Source of the DNA: a bacterium
GTDB taxonomy: Bacteria; Joyebacterota; Joyebacteria; Joyebacterales; Joyebacteraceae
Reading direction: 5' to 3'
NCBI GenBank assembly: GCA_025774245.1
Contig: JALGWI010000001.1
Span: 84,599-148,598, forward strand
DNA: 64,000 nucleotides
How positions within the stretch are numbered: position 1 is the stretch's first letter; each line of letters starts with the position of its first letter. The translations under genes and the position numbers were made by a program. Under the pieces are notes generated by a model. It had not been told where the DNA came from. It made no database searches and saw nothing but the letters and a program-made list of their open reading frames with translations. Of the stretch, positions 16,697 to 25,587 are shown in pieces.

Positions 16697-18024
16697 TGCC
16701 TCCGACGGAAGAGAGAGACACGGGCGTGGCTCGGGGAGACCCCTCCTCGGGTCCGCGTCGTCGTTCGGCCGGCTCCGCCGGCAAGTCCCAGCGGGCACGC
16801 ACGAACCGCTTCCTCGAGAGCGTCCTCGCGGCGTTCGCCGCCATCCGCGCCAACAAGGTGAGGGCGTTCCTGACGTCGCTCGGCATCCTGATCGGCGTCA
16901 TGAACGTCGTCGCGATGGTCTCGCTCATCTCCGGGGTCAACCGCAGCGTGCTCGACCTCTTCCGCTCGATGGGAACGAACACGTTCGTCGTCACGAAGAT
17001 GCCCGCCGGCAACGTGAACTACCAGCAGTACCTCGAGTACGCCAGAAGGCCGGACTTCACCCACCGCGACGCCCGGGCCATCGAGGAGACGTGTCCCTCG
17101 GTCGCCGCGGTCACTCCTCAGACGTTCGTGTTCAAGAAGGTCAAGCACGGCTCCGAGTCGACCCGCGAGATCATCGTCATGGGCGTCACGCCCGAGTACG
17201 AGTACATCTCGGACGGCGAGGTGGCGGACGGCCGCTTCTTCGCCTGGCCGGAGTCCGAGAGGCGCCGCCAGGTGGTCGTCCTGGGCGATCCCGTCCGCGA
17301 GCACCTCTTCGAGGGCATCGATCCGATCGGGAAGACCGTTCTGATCGGCGGCCGGAGGTTCCGCGTCGTGGGCGTCCTCGAGCCGATGGGCGAGATGTTC
17401 GGCCAGGCCCTCGACGACATCGTGATCATCCCCTACCGGACCCTGACGAAGCTCTACGGCGGGCGGCTCACGAGCCGCCTCTCCATCAAGGCGACGAGCG
17501 CGGAGGAGATCGACGCCTCCATGGACCAGGTCGTGCGGGTCCTGAGGGAGCGCAGAGGGCTCAAGTCGGGGGAGGAGAACAACTTCGAGGTCATCACCCA
17601 GTCGCAGCTCGTCGAGATGTACGAAAACTTGACGCGCGTCACGTGGATCGTCATGATAGGTATATCGGCGATCGCGCTGGTCGTCGGTGGCGTCGGGATC
17701 ATGAACATCATGATGGTCTCGGTGACCGAGCGGACCCGGGAGATCGGGATCCGCAAGGCCGTCGGGGCCCGCGCCCGGGACGTCGCCGTGCAGTTCCTCG
17801 TCGAGGCGGCCGTGCTCTCCGGCATCGGAGGGCTCCTCGGCCTCGGCGCCGCCGTTGCGATCGCGAAACTCATCGCGTCGGCCACACCGATCCCCGCAGC
17901 CATCGAGATCTGGTCGGTCGCGCTGGCTCTCGGGGTCTCCGTCGGCGTGGGCATCTTCTTCGGGCTCTACCCGGCCTCGAAGGCGGCGAAGCTCGATCCG
18001 ATCGTGGCGTTGAGGTACGAATGA
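16693..18024 (+). CDS. MacB-type ABC transporter permease, copy 2
   Basis: A 443-residue paralogue of the preceding permease. The start is ATG 16693, overlapping the upstream stop (ATGATG; ATG 16696 is possible). A 40-residue cytoplasmic Ser/Arg/Gly-rich extension precedes the first helix (FLTSLGILIGVMNVVAMVSL). The MacB core domain follows, then the C-terminal helices with VVGGVGIMNIMMV and RTREIGIRKAVGA. Its stop overlaps the ATG of the GWxTD gene. Paired but divergent permeases suggest an asymmetric transporter; only one ATPase gene is present. Confidence 0.92.
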   Translation: MMPPTEERDTGVARGDPSSGPRRRSAGSAGKSQRARTNRFLESVLAAFAAIRANKVRAFLTSLGILIGVMNVVAMVSLISGVNRSVLDLFRSMGTNTFVVTKMPAGNVNYQQYLEYARRPDFTHRDARAIEETCPSVAAVTPQTFVFKKVKHGSESTREIIVMGVTPEYEYISDGEVADGRFFAWPESERRRQVVVLGDPVREHLFEGIDPIGKTVLIGGRRFRVVGVLEPMGEMFGQALDDIVIIPYRTLTKLYGGRLTSRLSIKATSAEEIDASMDQVVRVLRERRGLKSGEENNFEVITQSQLVEMYENLTRVTWIVMIGISAIALVVGGVGIMNIMMVSVTERTREIGIRKAVGARARDVAVQFLVEAAVLSGIGGLLGLGAAVAIAKLIASATPIPAAIEIWSVALALGVSVGVGIFFGLYPASKAAKLDPIVALRYE

Positions 18025-19295
18025 CGGCGACACCGGTTGGGCGCATCGCAGGTCTCGCAATGGCGCTCCTCCTGGGGGCGGCCGCGGCGTCGGGGCAGTG
18101 GGAGCAGCCCGATCGCGAGGCTGCGTCCGGCGGCATCCGCTTCGCGGCGGACGTGATCGCCGTGCCCGGTGGCGAGAGCGGCGGCACCATCGAAGTCACG
18201 TACACAGTGACGAACGACGCTCTCGTCTTCCTGAAGAACGGGGACGCGTACCGCTCGAGCTTCGAGTTCACGGTGATCGTGCTCGACGGCGGCGAGCGGC
18301 AGGTGGCGGGCGATTCGTGGAGGAGGAAGGTCGACGTCGAGAGCTACGAGGAGACCAACTCGAAGCGGGTCGCCGCCCACGAGACGGTCACGCTCGAGGC
18401 CCCGCCCGGCCAGTACACGGTCAGGATCAAGCTCGAGAGCCTCGACACCCGCGCCTTCGGCCAGATGGAGCGGCGGCTCGAGGTGCCCGAGATCGCGCCA
18501 GGCTCGCTGACGCTCGGATCGATCGTCTTCGAGCGGGCGCCGGCGGGCGATCCTTCGCCTCCCGACGGATACACGCCGAACCCCGCCCGGGAGTTCGGCG
18601 AGGACTACCCCTACGCCAGGGCCAGGTTCCCCGTGTACGGCGATCCGGAGACCCGCTACCTGCTCGAGCTCTCGGTGCTCTCGCAGACCGGCGATCGCGT
18701 GATGAGCGTGAAGGACACCGTCGTTCAGACCACCATCGCGGAGGAACACGCCCGCGATTTCTCCGTCGCCGAGCTCGAGGTCGGCTACTACCGGTTCGGC
18801 GTCCGCGTCCGCCCGCTCGACGAGGACGGTGGTGACGACGACGAGATCCGGGCTCGGTTCCGGGTCGTGACCTCGTCGAAGAGCTGGGGCGAGGACTTCG
18901 AGAAGATGCTCGCCCAGATCAGCATCGTTGCGCCGAGGAACGAGTACGACCGCATCGCGATGGTCGAGCCCGAGGAGCGGGACGCGGCCTGGGAGGAGTT
19001 CTGGGCGCGGCACGACCCGTCGCCCGGCTCGCCGGAGAACGAGTTCAAGGACGAGTTCCTGCGGCGGCTCGGGTACGCCAACACGCACTTCCGGTCGGTC
19101 GTGGAAGGGTGGCAGACGGACATGGGCCGCATCTACATCGAGTACGGCACGCCCGACGACATCGACGCACAGCCGATCGGCAAGATGCTCAACGCGTGGG
19201 AGATCTGGTACTACTACGGCGAGCACACGAAGTATGTCTTCGTCGACCGCGAGGGGTTCGGCGAGTACAAGCTCGTCGAGACGTCGCGGATCTGA
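18021..19295 (+). CDS. GWxTD domain-containing secreted protein
   Basis: A 424-residue protein whose ATG overlaps the upstream permease stop. A signal peptide (residues 1-26, ending AAASG before Gln) is followed by beta-rich Ig-like regions. The C-terminal ~130 residues form the GWxTD domain: EFWARHDPSPGSPENEF, then the signature GWQTDMGRIYIEYGTPDD (signature near residue 362) and NAWEIWYYYGEH. The family is found in Acidobacteria and FCB-related lineages, mostly without assigned function. Translational coupling to a MacB-type exporter suggests a part in envelope transport or a surface complex; that is inference. Confidence 0.88.
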   Translation: MTATPVGRIAGLAMALLLGAAAASGQWEQPDREAASGGIRFAADVIAVPGGESGGTIEVTYTVTNDALVFLKNGDAYRSSFEFTVIVLDGGERQVAGDSWRRKVDVESYEETNSKRVAAHETVTLEAPPGQYTVRIKLESLDTRAFGQMERRLEVPEIAPGSLTLGSIVFERAPAGDPSPPDGYTPNPAREFGEDYPYARARFPVYGDPETRYLLELSVLSQTGDRVMSVKDTVVQTTIAEEHARDFSVAELEVGYYRFGVRVRPLDEDGGDDDEIRARFRVVTSSKSWGEDFEKMLAQISIVAPRNEYDRIAMVEPEERDAAWEEFWARHDPSPGSPENEFKDEFLRRLGYANTHFRSVVEGWQTDMGRIYIEYGTPDDIDAQPIGKMLNAWEIWYYYGEHTKYVFVDREGFGEYKLVETSRI

Positions 19296-19302
19296 GGTGG
19301 GA

Positions 19303-20832
19303 TTGGAGTCCGCCCGAAAGAAGATCCTGACGGCGCGCATACTGCCGATGGACCGGCCTGGAAACGTCCTCGACTGGATGGCGTTCCAGGCCGGTCGCAT
19401 CTCTGCCGGAGGTGTCGGCCCCGTCCCTCCCGGGCTCCTCGCCGGGGCGGAGCGAATCGATCTCCCGGGGCGCACGATACTGCCGGCGCTCCACGACTGC
19501 CACGTCCACTTCCTCGAGACGGGCCTCATGGAGATCGACGTCGACCTGTCGGTGGCGTCGACGTACGAGGAGGTTCTCGATCTCGTCGCCTCGGCGGCTC
19601 GGACCTTTCGGGGCGAGCTCCTGCGCGCGCACTCGTTCGACCCCGACCTCCTTCCCGACGGACGCTTCCCGACGGCGGCCGAGCTCGACGCGATCTCGAC
19701 CGACCTGCCGATCCTGATCAAGCGACGCGACGGTCACAGCGCCGTCGTCAACACGAAGGCGTTCGGGGCGCTCTCGATCGACCCGGACGTTCCCGGCGTC
19801 GACATGGATTCCTCGGGACGGCCGACCGGCATCCTGCGCGAGAAGGCCTACGAGCAGGCGTCGCGCGCGGCGAAGCGCGCCCTCTCGCACGCGGAGCGCG
19901 TCGAGTGCTTCCGGCTGGCGGCGCGGCAGGCTGCCCGCCGGGGGATCGGTGTCGTCCACGCGCTCACCGGGAGCGACGATCCCGAGAACCGCGACGTCGA
20001 GATCCTGCTCGAGGTCGCGGGCGGTCTTCCCGTCGACGTCGTCATCTGGCCTCAGCTTGAAGACATCGACCGCGTCGTGGCCCTCGGGCTGCCGCGGATT
20101 GGTGGGTGTCTCCTCCTGGACGGGTCGTTCAGCTCCGGAACCGCCGCCCTGGTCGAGCCGTACGCAGACCGGGAGGGAGACGGCAGGCTCTACTACACCG
20201 ACGACTTCCTCACGGGCTTCTATCGGGCGGCGCACTCGAGGGGGCTCCAGGTCGCCGTCCACGCGCTCGGCGGGAGGGCGATCGCTCAGGCGCTCTCCTC
20301 GGTGGAAGTGGCCGTGGGACCTGCCGCCCTCGACTCGCGTTTCAGGATCGAGCACTGCGAGCTTCCCTCGCCGTCGCAGACAGCCACGATGCGCAGGCTC
20401 GGGATGGGCGCGTGCGTCCAGCCGACGTTCGAGTTCCTCTGGGGCGGGCCCGGCGGCATGTACGAGAGGCGGCTCGGAGAGGCGCGGGCCGCGCGGAGCA
20501 ACCCGTTCCGCACGCTGCTCGACGCCGGCGTCCCGCTCGCCGGAGGCTCGGACTCCTACGTGACGCCGATGGACTCGCTCCTCGGGATCCACTCGGCGGT
20601 CAACCGTCCGAACGAGGCCGAGCAGATCTCCGTCTTCGAGGCCGTGTCGCTCTTCACCAGCGGGGCGGCGTGGTTCTCGTTCGACGAGGGGCTGCGGGGG
20701 ACGCTCGAGGTCGGCAAGGAGGCGAGCTTCACGGTGCTCGCCGCCGATCCGTTCGGCGTCGACGCGTCGACGATCCGGGAGATCGGAGTCGAAGGCCTCT
20801 TCCTCAGGGGGGAGAGCGTCGCGGGCGGCTAG
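19303..20832 (+). CDS. YtcJ-like amidohydrolase (amidohydrolase family 3)
   Basis: About 509 residues, metal-dependent hydrolase fold. The start is uncertain: TTG 19303 lies just after gaggtgg, GTG 19297 is in frame but has no site, and ATG 19349 is further in. The beta-sandwich lobe comes first, then the metal motif [11 protein letters not shown] (about residues 65-75). A carboxylatable Lys candidate lies in [13 protein letters not shown], further His ligands in VAVHALGG and RIEHCELPS, and the catalytic Asp in [12 protein letters not shown]. Family members cleave formamide-type or other amide bonds; the substrate is not predictable. Its stop overlaps that of the convergent aspartokinase gene by four bases. 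Confidence 0.88.
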   Translation: MESARKKILTARILPMDRPGNVLDWMAFQAGRISAGGVGPVPPGLLAGAERIDLPGRTILPALHDCHVHFLETGLMEIDVDLSVASTYEEVLDLVASAARTFRGELLRAHSFDPDLLPDGRFPTAAELDAISTDLPILIKRRDGHSAVVNTKAFGALSIDPDVPGVDMDSSGRPTGILREKAYEQASRAAKRALSHAERVECFRLAARQAARRGIGVVHALTGSDDPENRDVEILLEVAGGLPVDVVIWPQLEDIDRVVALGLPRIGGCLLLDGSFSSGTAALVEPYADREGDGRLYYTDDFLTGFYRAAHSRGLQVAVHALGGRAIAQALSSVEVAVGPAALDSRFRIEHCELPSPSQTATMRRLGMGACVQPTFEFLWGGPGGMYERRLGEARAARSNPFRTLLDAGVPLAGGSDSYVTPMDSLLGIHSAVNRPNEAEQISVFEAVSLFTSGAAWFSFDEGLRGTLEVGKEASFTVLAADPFGVDASTIREIGVEGLFLRGESVAGG

Positions 20833-21986
20833 CGGTACCTCTGCACCTGGAAGAGCGCGGAGTGGAGCGCCTGGAGGATCTCCTCGGCGGCCTCGGTCGG
20901 CACCGCCACGACGGTAGACCTGCCCGAAGACACCACAACCATCACCTTGTGCCCGAGATCGCGGACGACAGTCAAGACGCGGGCGACCGTCGCAGCGCCC
21001 CCGGCGCCCGGGCCGACGGCGGCGATCAGGCTCGCGGGACGCGTCGCCTCCACGCGCGGACCGAGCCCGTTCTCGGGCCGCCCCCTGCGATCGACGGCGA
21101 TCGCCGCTCCCTCGTTGGTGGCCGCCACGAGCTTCACCGCGTCGCCCAGGCGGGCGACGTCGTCGACGAGGCCCTCCGCGTCGTTCGCCGGAAGCGAGAC
21201 GAGCGCGACCTCGGGGAGGAGCGTCAGTCCCGAGACCGGCTCCTCGCGACCTGCCGGGCTTTCGAGCACGATCGTCCCGGGGACGTCGCGCTCGCTCGCG
21301 CCGACGAAGAGGGCGATGCCACACCGTTCCGCCAGTCGGACGGCGTCCTCCTTCAGAACCGTCGCTCCGTAGCGAGCGAGCGTCGCCATATCGTCGTAGG
21401 AGATCTCGTCGATGCGCCGGGCCCCCTCGACGGAGTTCGGATCGGCCGTGTAGACCCCGTCGACGTCGCTCAGGATCTCGCAGCGCTCGGCGCCGAGCGC
21501 CGCGGCGAGGGCGACCGCCGTCGTGTCCGACCCACCGCGTCCGAGCGTGGTGATCTCCTTGGCCGTGCTCACGCCCTGGAACCCCCCCACGACCACGACG
21601 TTTCCGGCCTCGAGCTCCTCGACGACGCGATACGGCCTGACCTCGAGGATGCGGGCGTCGGTGTGCCGCGTGTCGGTGATGATGCCGACCTGGGAGCCGG
21701 TGAACGAGACGGCCGGGCAGCCGATCCCGTTGAGCGCGATGGCGAGAAGCGACATCGACACCCGCTCTCCGGCCGTCATGAGCATGTCGAGCTCGCGCTG
21801 CGCGGGCTCGTCGGCGAGGAGCCTCGCCTCACCGAGGAGCGCGTCGGTCGCGCCGCCCCGCGCCGAGACGACCACGATGACGTCGTAGCCGTCCTGTCTC
21901 AGAGCCTTGACGCGGTTCGCCACCGCGAGCACCTTCTCGTGCCCGTCGACCGACGTTCCACCGTACTTCTGGACGACGATCGGCAC
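20829..21986 (-). CDS. lysC: Aspartate kinase
   Basis: A 385-residue enzyme phosphorylating L-aspartate, the first step to lysine, threonine and methionine. GTG 21986 is preferred: a gagagga site lies about eight bases upstream and the protein then begins [13 protein letters not shown], the family's usual N-terminus. GTG 22031 is an alternative adding 15 residues. Kinase landmarks are [25 protein letters not shown] (near residue 160), and [15 protein letters not shown]. Two ACT domains make up the last ~150 residues (from about [13 protein letters not shown]), implying allosteric feedback by an amino acid. No other lysine or threonine genes are adjacent. Confidence 0.93.
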   Translation of the reverse strand: MPIVVQKYGGTSVDGHEKVLAVANRVKALRQDGYDVIVVVSARGGATDALLGEARLLADEPAQRELDMLMTAGERVSMSLLAIALNGIGCPAVSFTGSQVGIITDTRHTDARILEVRPYRVVEELEAGNVVVVGGFQGVSTAKEITTLGRGGSDTTAVALAAALGAERCEILSDVDGVYTADPNSVEGARRIDEISYDDMATLARYGATVLKEDAVRLAERCGIALFVGASERDVPGTIVLESPAGREEPVSGLTLLPEVALVSLPANDAEGLVDDVARLGDAVKLVAATNEGAAIAVDRRGRPENGLGPRVEATRPASLIAAVGPGAGGAATVARVLTVVRDLGHKVMVVVSSGRSTVVAVPTEAAEEILQALHSALFQVQRYR

Positions 21987-22146
21987 CTCTCCCGTCCTCT
22001 CTGAAGGCCCCGGCTGCTCTCCGTCTACCACATCTCGTCGGACGGGTCAACGCGGCGCTTGCTTCGGCGGCGCACCCGGAGCCTGCGGTCGGCTTGGCGG
22101 CCGGCGCGTCCCGCCCGGCGCGTCCCGTCCGCCCGGGCCTCGTCTG

Positions 22147-22176
22147 TTGACAGCGGCCGGGCGCCCCCGTTAGGCT
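22147..22176 (+). promoter_or_regulatory. Probable promoter of the dihydrolipoamide dehydrogenase gene
   Basis: TTGACA (22147-22152) and TAGGCT (22171-22176), 18 bases apart, about 80 bases before GTG 22259. The -35 is perfect, the -10 weak. Confidence 0.5.
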
Positions 22177-22258
22177 CATCGGGCCGCTCGGGCGCGGCGC
22201 CTCGACCTCCGTGGCGCCCCGGCCGAGGTTCCCATAAACGACATCCGGGAGGTGATCC

Positions 22259-23641
22259 GTGGCGGAACGGTTCGATCTGACGGTAATCGGGGGCGGTCCC
22301 GGAGGGTACGTGGCCGCGATCCGCGGGGCGCAACTCGGGCTCAACGTCGCCCTCGTCGAGAAGGGGCGACTGGGCGGGGTGTGCCTGAACGAGGGCTGCA
22401 TCCCGACGAAGGCGCTCCTGGCGAGCGCGGCGACCCTCTCCTCGGCTCGCCGCGCCGGCGCGTTCGGCGTCCGCGTGGGCGACGCCGAGCCTCTTCTCCC
22501 CGAGATGTTCGAGAGGAAGGACGCCGTCGTGGCGCAGCTCCGGGGCGGCGTCGAGAAGCTGCTCGCGAAGAGGAAGGTCACGGTCTTCGACGGCGAGGGA
22601 GCGCTCCGCGGGGCCGGCGTGGTCGAGGTCTCGGGATCCGGCGGTGACGCGGTGCTCGAATCGGACCGGGTCATCCTCGCCACCGGCTCGGAGCCGCTCG
22701 TGCCGTCGAGCTTCCCCTACGACGGGAAGGTCGTGATCACGAGCGAGGAGGCGCTCTCGATGCCCGAGCTTCCCGACAGCATCCTCGTGATCGGCGCCGG
22801 GGCGATCGGGTGCGAGTTCGCCGGCTTCTACTCCACGATCGGCCTCTCGGTCACGGTCGTCGAGATGCTCCCCGAGATCCTGCCGGGGGAGGACCCCAGC
22901 GCCGCCCGAATCCTGAAGGCGGCCTTCCGGAAGTCGGGCGTCGACGTCCGGGTCGGGACGAAGGTCGAATCGATCGAGGTCAGGGGGAACGGAGCCGCGA
23001 CGACGCTGTCGGACGGGAAGGCGGTGGAGAGCGGACTCGTGCTCCTCGCGATGGGCCGCCGTCCGTCGATCGACGCTTCCGGGATTCCGGAGAGCGGCGT
23101 CGCCACCGATGGTGGCGCGGTCGCCGTGAACGAGCGCATGGAGACCTCCATCGAGGGCGTCTACGCGATCGGCGACCTGGTCGGAGGCTGGCTCCTCGCG
23201 CACGTTGCCTCGCGCGAGGGCATCGTCGCCGCATCGCAGGCGGCAGGCAGGGACGTGACGATGAGCTACCGCGCGGTCCCCCGGTGCACATTCACGCACC
23301 CGGAGATCGCCAGCGTGGGAATCACCGAGGCCGAGGCGAAGGAGCAGGGGATCGAGCTCGAAGTGGGGCGCTTCCCCTTCGCCGCCTGCGGCAAGGCCGT
23401 CGCGGAGGGGGAGGGAGGCGGGTTCGTCAAGGTCTTCGCCGACGCGTCGAGCGGGAAGGTCGTGGGCGGCGTCGTGGCGGGACCGCACGCGAGCGACCTC
23501 GTCCACGAGATCACGCTCGCCGTCGAGGCGGGACTCGATCTGGACCTCGTCGCGAACACGATCCACGCCCACCCGACGCTGGCGGAATCGGTCATGGAGG
23601 CGGCCGAGGCAGCCGAGGGTCTGTCGATCCACTCGCTCTAG
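22259..23641 (+). CDS. lpdA: Dihydrolipoamide dehydrogenase (E3)
   Basis: A 460-residue FAD enzyme that reoxidises the dihydrolipoyl groups of 2-oxoacid dehydrogenase complexes or the glycine cleavage system with NAD. GTG start after gggaggtgatcc. The FAD motif GGGPGGYVAAIRGAQLG is at the N-terminus. The redox-active disulfide is in GVCLNEGCIPTKALL (Cys42 and Cys47), the NAD site in ILVIGAGAIGCEFAGFY, and the second FAD contact in GVYAIGDLVGG. The catalytic His and Glu are in HAHPTLAESV near the C-terminus. It stands alone, with its own promoter and terminator and no E1 or E2 genes nearby. A mercuric-reductase-like relative is possible but less likely. Confidence 0.92.
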   Translation: MAERFDLTVIGGGPGGYVAAIRGAQLGLNVALVEKGRLGGVCLNEGCIPTKALLASAATLSSARRAGAFGVRVGDAEPLLPEMFERKDAVVAQLRGGVEKLLAKRKVTVFDGEGALRGAGVVEVSGSGGDAVLESDRVILATGSEPLVPSSFPYDGKVVITSEEALSMPELPDSILVIGAGAIGCEFAGFYSTIGLSVTVVEMLPEILPGEDPSAARILKAAFRKSGVDVRVGTKVESIEVRGNGAATTLSDGKAVESGLVLLAMGRRPSIDASGIPESGVATDGGAVAVNERMETSIEGVYAIGDLVGGWLLAHVASREGIVAASQAAGRDVTMSYRAVPRCTFTHPEIASVGITEAEAKEQGIELEVGRFPFAACGKAVAEGEGGGFVKVFADASSGKVVGGVVAGPHASDLVHEITLAVEAGLDLDLVANTIHAHPTLAESVMEAAEAAEGLSIHSL

Positions 23642-23668
23642 CGGTCAGAGACCGGTCGGAGACGAAGA

Positions 23669-23695
23669 ACGCCGGGCCCCGCGGGGGCCCGGCGT
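23669..23695 (+). terminator. Strong intrinsic terminator after lpdA
   Basis: A perfect 12-bp GC-rich stem (23669-23680 with 23684-23695) with a 3-base loop, followed by ttcgattcgtgttcgg. It lies 28 bases after the stop codon. It also faces the end of the convergent gene at 23726. Confidence 0.85.
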
Positions 23696-23725
23696 TTCGA
23701 TTCGTGTTCGGTCCGGCGTGGCCGC

Positions 23726-24238
23726 CTAGCCGATGCAGCCCTTCTCCTCGAGCATCTTGTTCCGCGCGTCGAGGTCGCGGAGCTTGACGATCACGTCGGT
23801 GATCGGGTCGAGCCTGACCCTGCTCACGCACTGGCTGTAGAGCCGCTGTTCGAGCGCCAGGGAGCTCTCCTTGAGAAGCACGTTCTCCATCACGAGCTCG
23901 TCGGTCGGGGGAACGAACCAGAGGTCGATCGTCACGTCCTGACCGTAGTCGATGAGCTCCACAAGCTCGAACCCGCCGTCCGTCGACGTCGCCACCTCGG
24001 CGACGAGGAGCCCGCCGACGTAGAGCTTGACGGCGATGTCGACGAGCGGCTTCCCGTCGGCGTCGACGACGAGCCCGGAGACCGTGGTCTCCTCCGTGCC
24101 CGCGAATCCTGCGCCGCTCATGATCCTCGTCGTCCCCCGTGACCCGGTCGGATTCGTGTCCGAGGGGCCCGCTCCCAGGGCGGGAACGCAGAGAGCGACG
24201 AGGACCAAGGCTGCCACGAGGGCCAGCATCTTCTTCAT
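23726..24238 (-). CDS. Small secreted protein with carboxypeptidase-regulatory-like domain
   Basis: A 170-residue exported protein starting at ATG 24238. Residues 1-22 form a signal peptide (MKKMLALVAALVLVALC, ending PALGA). After a Gly/Thr/Ser linker, a beta-sandwich of the CarboxypepD_reg type starts with TTVSGLVVDADGKPLVDIAV (about residues 52-71) and runs to about residue 120. Such domains often bind or cap in outer-membrane and surface proteins. The C-terminal 40 residues are helical and charged, with two Cys (SQCVSRVRL and EEKGCIG) that might form a disulfide. It is transcribed alone from its own promoter. Function unknown. Confidence 0.75.
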   Translation of the reverse strand: MKKMLALVAALVLVALCVPALGAGPSDTNPTGSRGTTRIMSGAGFAGTEETTVSGLVVDADGKPLVDIAVKLYVGGLLVAEVATSTDGGFELVELIDYGQDVTIDLWFVPPTDELVMENVLLKESSLALEQRLYSQCVSRVRLDPITDVIVKLRDLDARNKMLEEKGCIG

Positions 24239-24285
24239 TTCGGTTCCACCTTCCTTCCTCTCTCCAGTTTGTCTCACACGATGAA

Positions 24286-24313
24286 AGTTAACAGCCGCGA
24301 GGGGGGCTGTCAA
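24286..24313 (-). promoter_or_regulatory. Promoter of the small secreted protein gene
   Basis: On the minus strand, TTGACA (24313-24308) and TTAACT (24291-24286) are 16 bases apart. About 48 bases separate the -10 from ATG 24238. The upstream ribosome site is ggaaggtgg-like (24243-24251). Confidence 0.6.
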
Positions 24314-24382
24314 CGCGAAAAGGGCTGGCGCGGCCTCCCGCCACCTCACGCCGCAACCTCCAGCGATGCCGGAGCCGCCTTG

Positions 24383-24408
24383 TTGACGCGCGCGCGGGGT
24401 GATATACT
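24383..24408 (+). promoter_or_regulatory. Promoter of a probably leaderless PorV-like gene
   Basis: A -10 box TATACT (24403-24408) ends exactly six bases before GTG 24415. The -35 region is less clear: TTGACG (24383-24388) is only 14 bases away, whereas TTGTTG (24380-24385) is at 17. The geometry would put transcript position +1 at the start codon. Confidence 0.5.
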
Positions 24409-24414
24409 CCGGCC

Positions 24415-25473
24415 GTGCGAACACGCTGCCACACGAAGCGCTTCCGCTCACCGCGGCTCGGCGTCCTGCTCGCCGGCGCGGCCCTCGTGCTCGCGCCGGC
24501 AACGGCAGGTTCCGTCGGCAGCGTGAGCACCGTCTCCCCGCGTCCCATGGCGATGGGCGGGGCCTTCACGGCCGTTGAGGACCGGCTCGCGGCCATGGCG
24601 TGGAACCCCGCCGGCCTGCTTCCGCCCGAGTGCCACCGCGGCAGCAACTACATGTTCCATCTGAACCTCCTCGGCGCACCGGCGATCGTCCGCGAGACCG
24701 GTCTCCTGACCGGTGTGGAGACCGAGCCGTACGCTTCCCTTCCCCCGCTCGAGAAGCTCACTGTCGCTCTCGGGAGCGTCGTCAAGGGAGCCACGTACAG
24801 GCGCGGCGGGCTCGCGCTCGGCGTCCTCCTCCTCGAGGAGCACCTGGATCCCGTCGGGCTCTCGGAGTCGAAGGGACTGGCGGACGCGAGCGCGCTTCTG
24901 GACGCCTACTACACCAACTTCGTCGTCTCCTTCCGCCTCCACCCGACGGTGGCGATCGGCGCGACGGCGTCGATCTTCGCCGACTGGGACGAGGACGGGA
25001 ACCGGCGCTACGGCGGCGGGCGGGTCTACGGGGCGATCCTGACGCCGAACGACAAGGTGAGGGCGGCCCTGACGTACTACGACGCGGACTCGGATCACCA
25101 GGACACCCGACTGAGCGTCGAGGGGTTCTCGCCCCGGACGATGAACGGGGGCATTGCCTACCGGCCGATTCCGGGCGTCCTCCTCTCGTTCGACCTTCGC
25201 GACCTGACGGAGGAGCACGGCCACACCGCGCTGGAGCCGCGCGCGGGCGTCGAATGGAACCTCTGGGGCACGGGCGCGGTCAGGGCAGGCGGCTACCGTG
25301 AAGAGGGAGGAGATTCCGGCGTCCTAACCCTGGGACTGGGAGCGATTCCGATGACTGGGTGCATGGATCCGGCGATGCCCCTTCCGTCGGACGCCTTCGT
25401 CCTGAACTACGCGGTCCTCCTCACCGACGGCGAGGGGCCCCGCCATCTCCTGTCCGCGCTCCTCCGCTTCTGA
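24415..25473 (+). CDS. PorV/UPF0164-like outer-membrane protein
   Basis: A 352-residue barrel protein. GTG 24415 is the only usable start. An in-frame TGA lies at 24400-24402, no other start codon follows before 24487, and the signal peptide (basic RTRCHTKRFRS, then GVLLAGAALVLAPATAG) begins right there. No ribosome site fits, so the mRNA is probably leaderless. The family motifs are PRPMAMGGAFTAVEDRLAAM and WNPAGLLPPE (residues about 41-73). Barrel strands continue to a terminal Phe (LLSALLRF). It heads the long plus-strand gene block and precedes an Ig-like surface protein. Cargo or lipid-handling role is unknown. Confidence 0.82.
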   Translation: MRTRCHTKRFRSPRLGVLLAGAALVLAPATAGSVGSVSTVSPRPMAMGGAFTAVEDRLAAMAWNPAGLLPPECHRGSNYMFHLNLLGAPAIVRETGLLTGVETEPYASLPPLEKLTVALGSVVKGATYRRGGLALGVLLLEEHLDPVGLSESKGLADASALLDAYYTNFVVSFRLHPTVAIGATASIFADWDEDGNRRYGGGRVYGAILTPNDKVRAALTYYDADSDHQDTRLSVEGFSPRTMNGGIAYRPIPGVLLSFDLRDLTEEHGHTALEPRAGVEWNLWGTGAVRAGGYREEGGDSGVLTLGLGAIPMTGCMDPAMPLPSDAFVLNYAVLLTDGEGPRHLLSALLRF

Positions 25474-25502
25474 CCGGGCGGCGGGAGGCGGCCCGATTCC
25501 AC

Positions 25503-25533
25503 TTGACACTGCGTCCCGGAGTCGTTGTATCCT
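25503..25533 (+). promoter_or_regulatory. Possible promoter of the Ig-like surface protein gene
   Basis: TTGACA (25503-25508) is perfect. The -10 is ambiguous: TTGTAT (25525-25530, spacing 16) or TATCCT (25528-25533, spacing 19). Start codon at 25588. Confidence 0.4.
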
Positions 25534-25587
25534 CTTGCGGATGAAACTGTTAGGCGCACGCGGCTTTCGAGAGACGAGGGAGCACGG

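Noticed and set aside
22080..22140. Short direct repeat (ggcgcgtcccg twice) before the lpdA promoter
   Set aside because: Only two copies in a GC-rich spacer; no evidence of an operator or mobile-element end.
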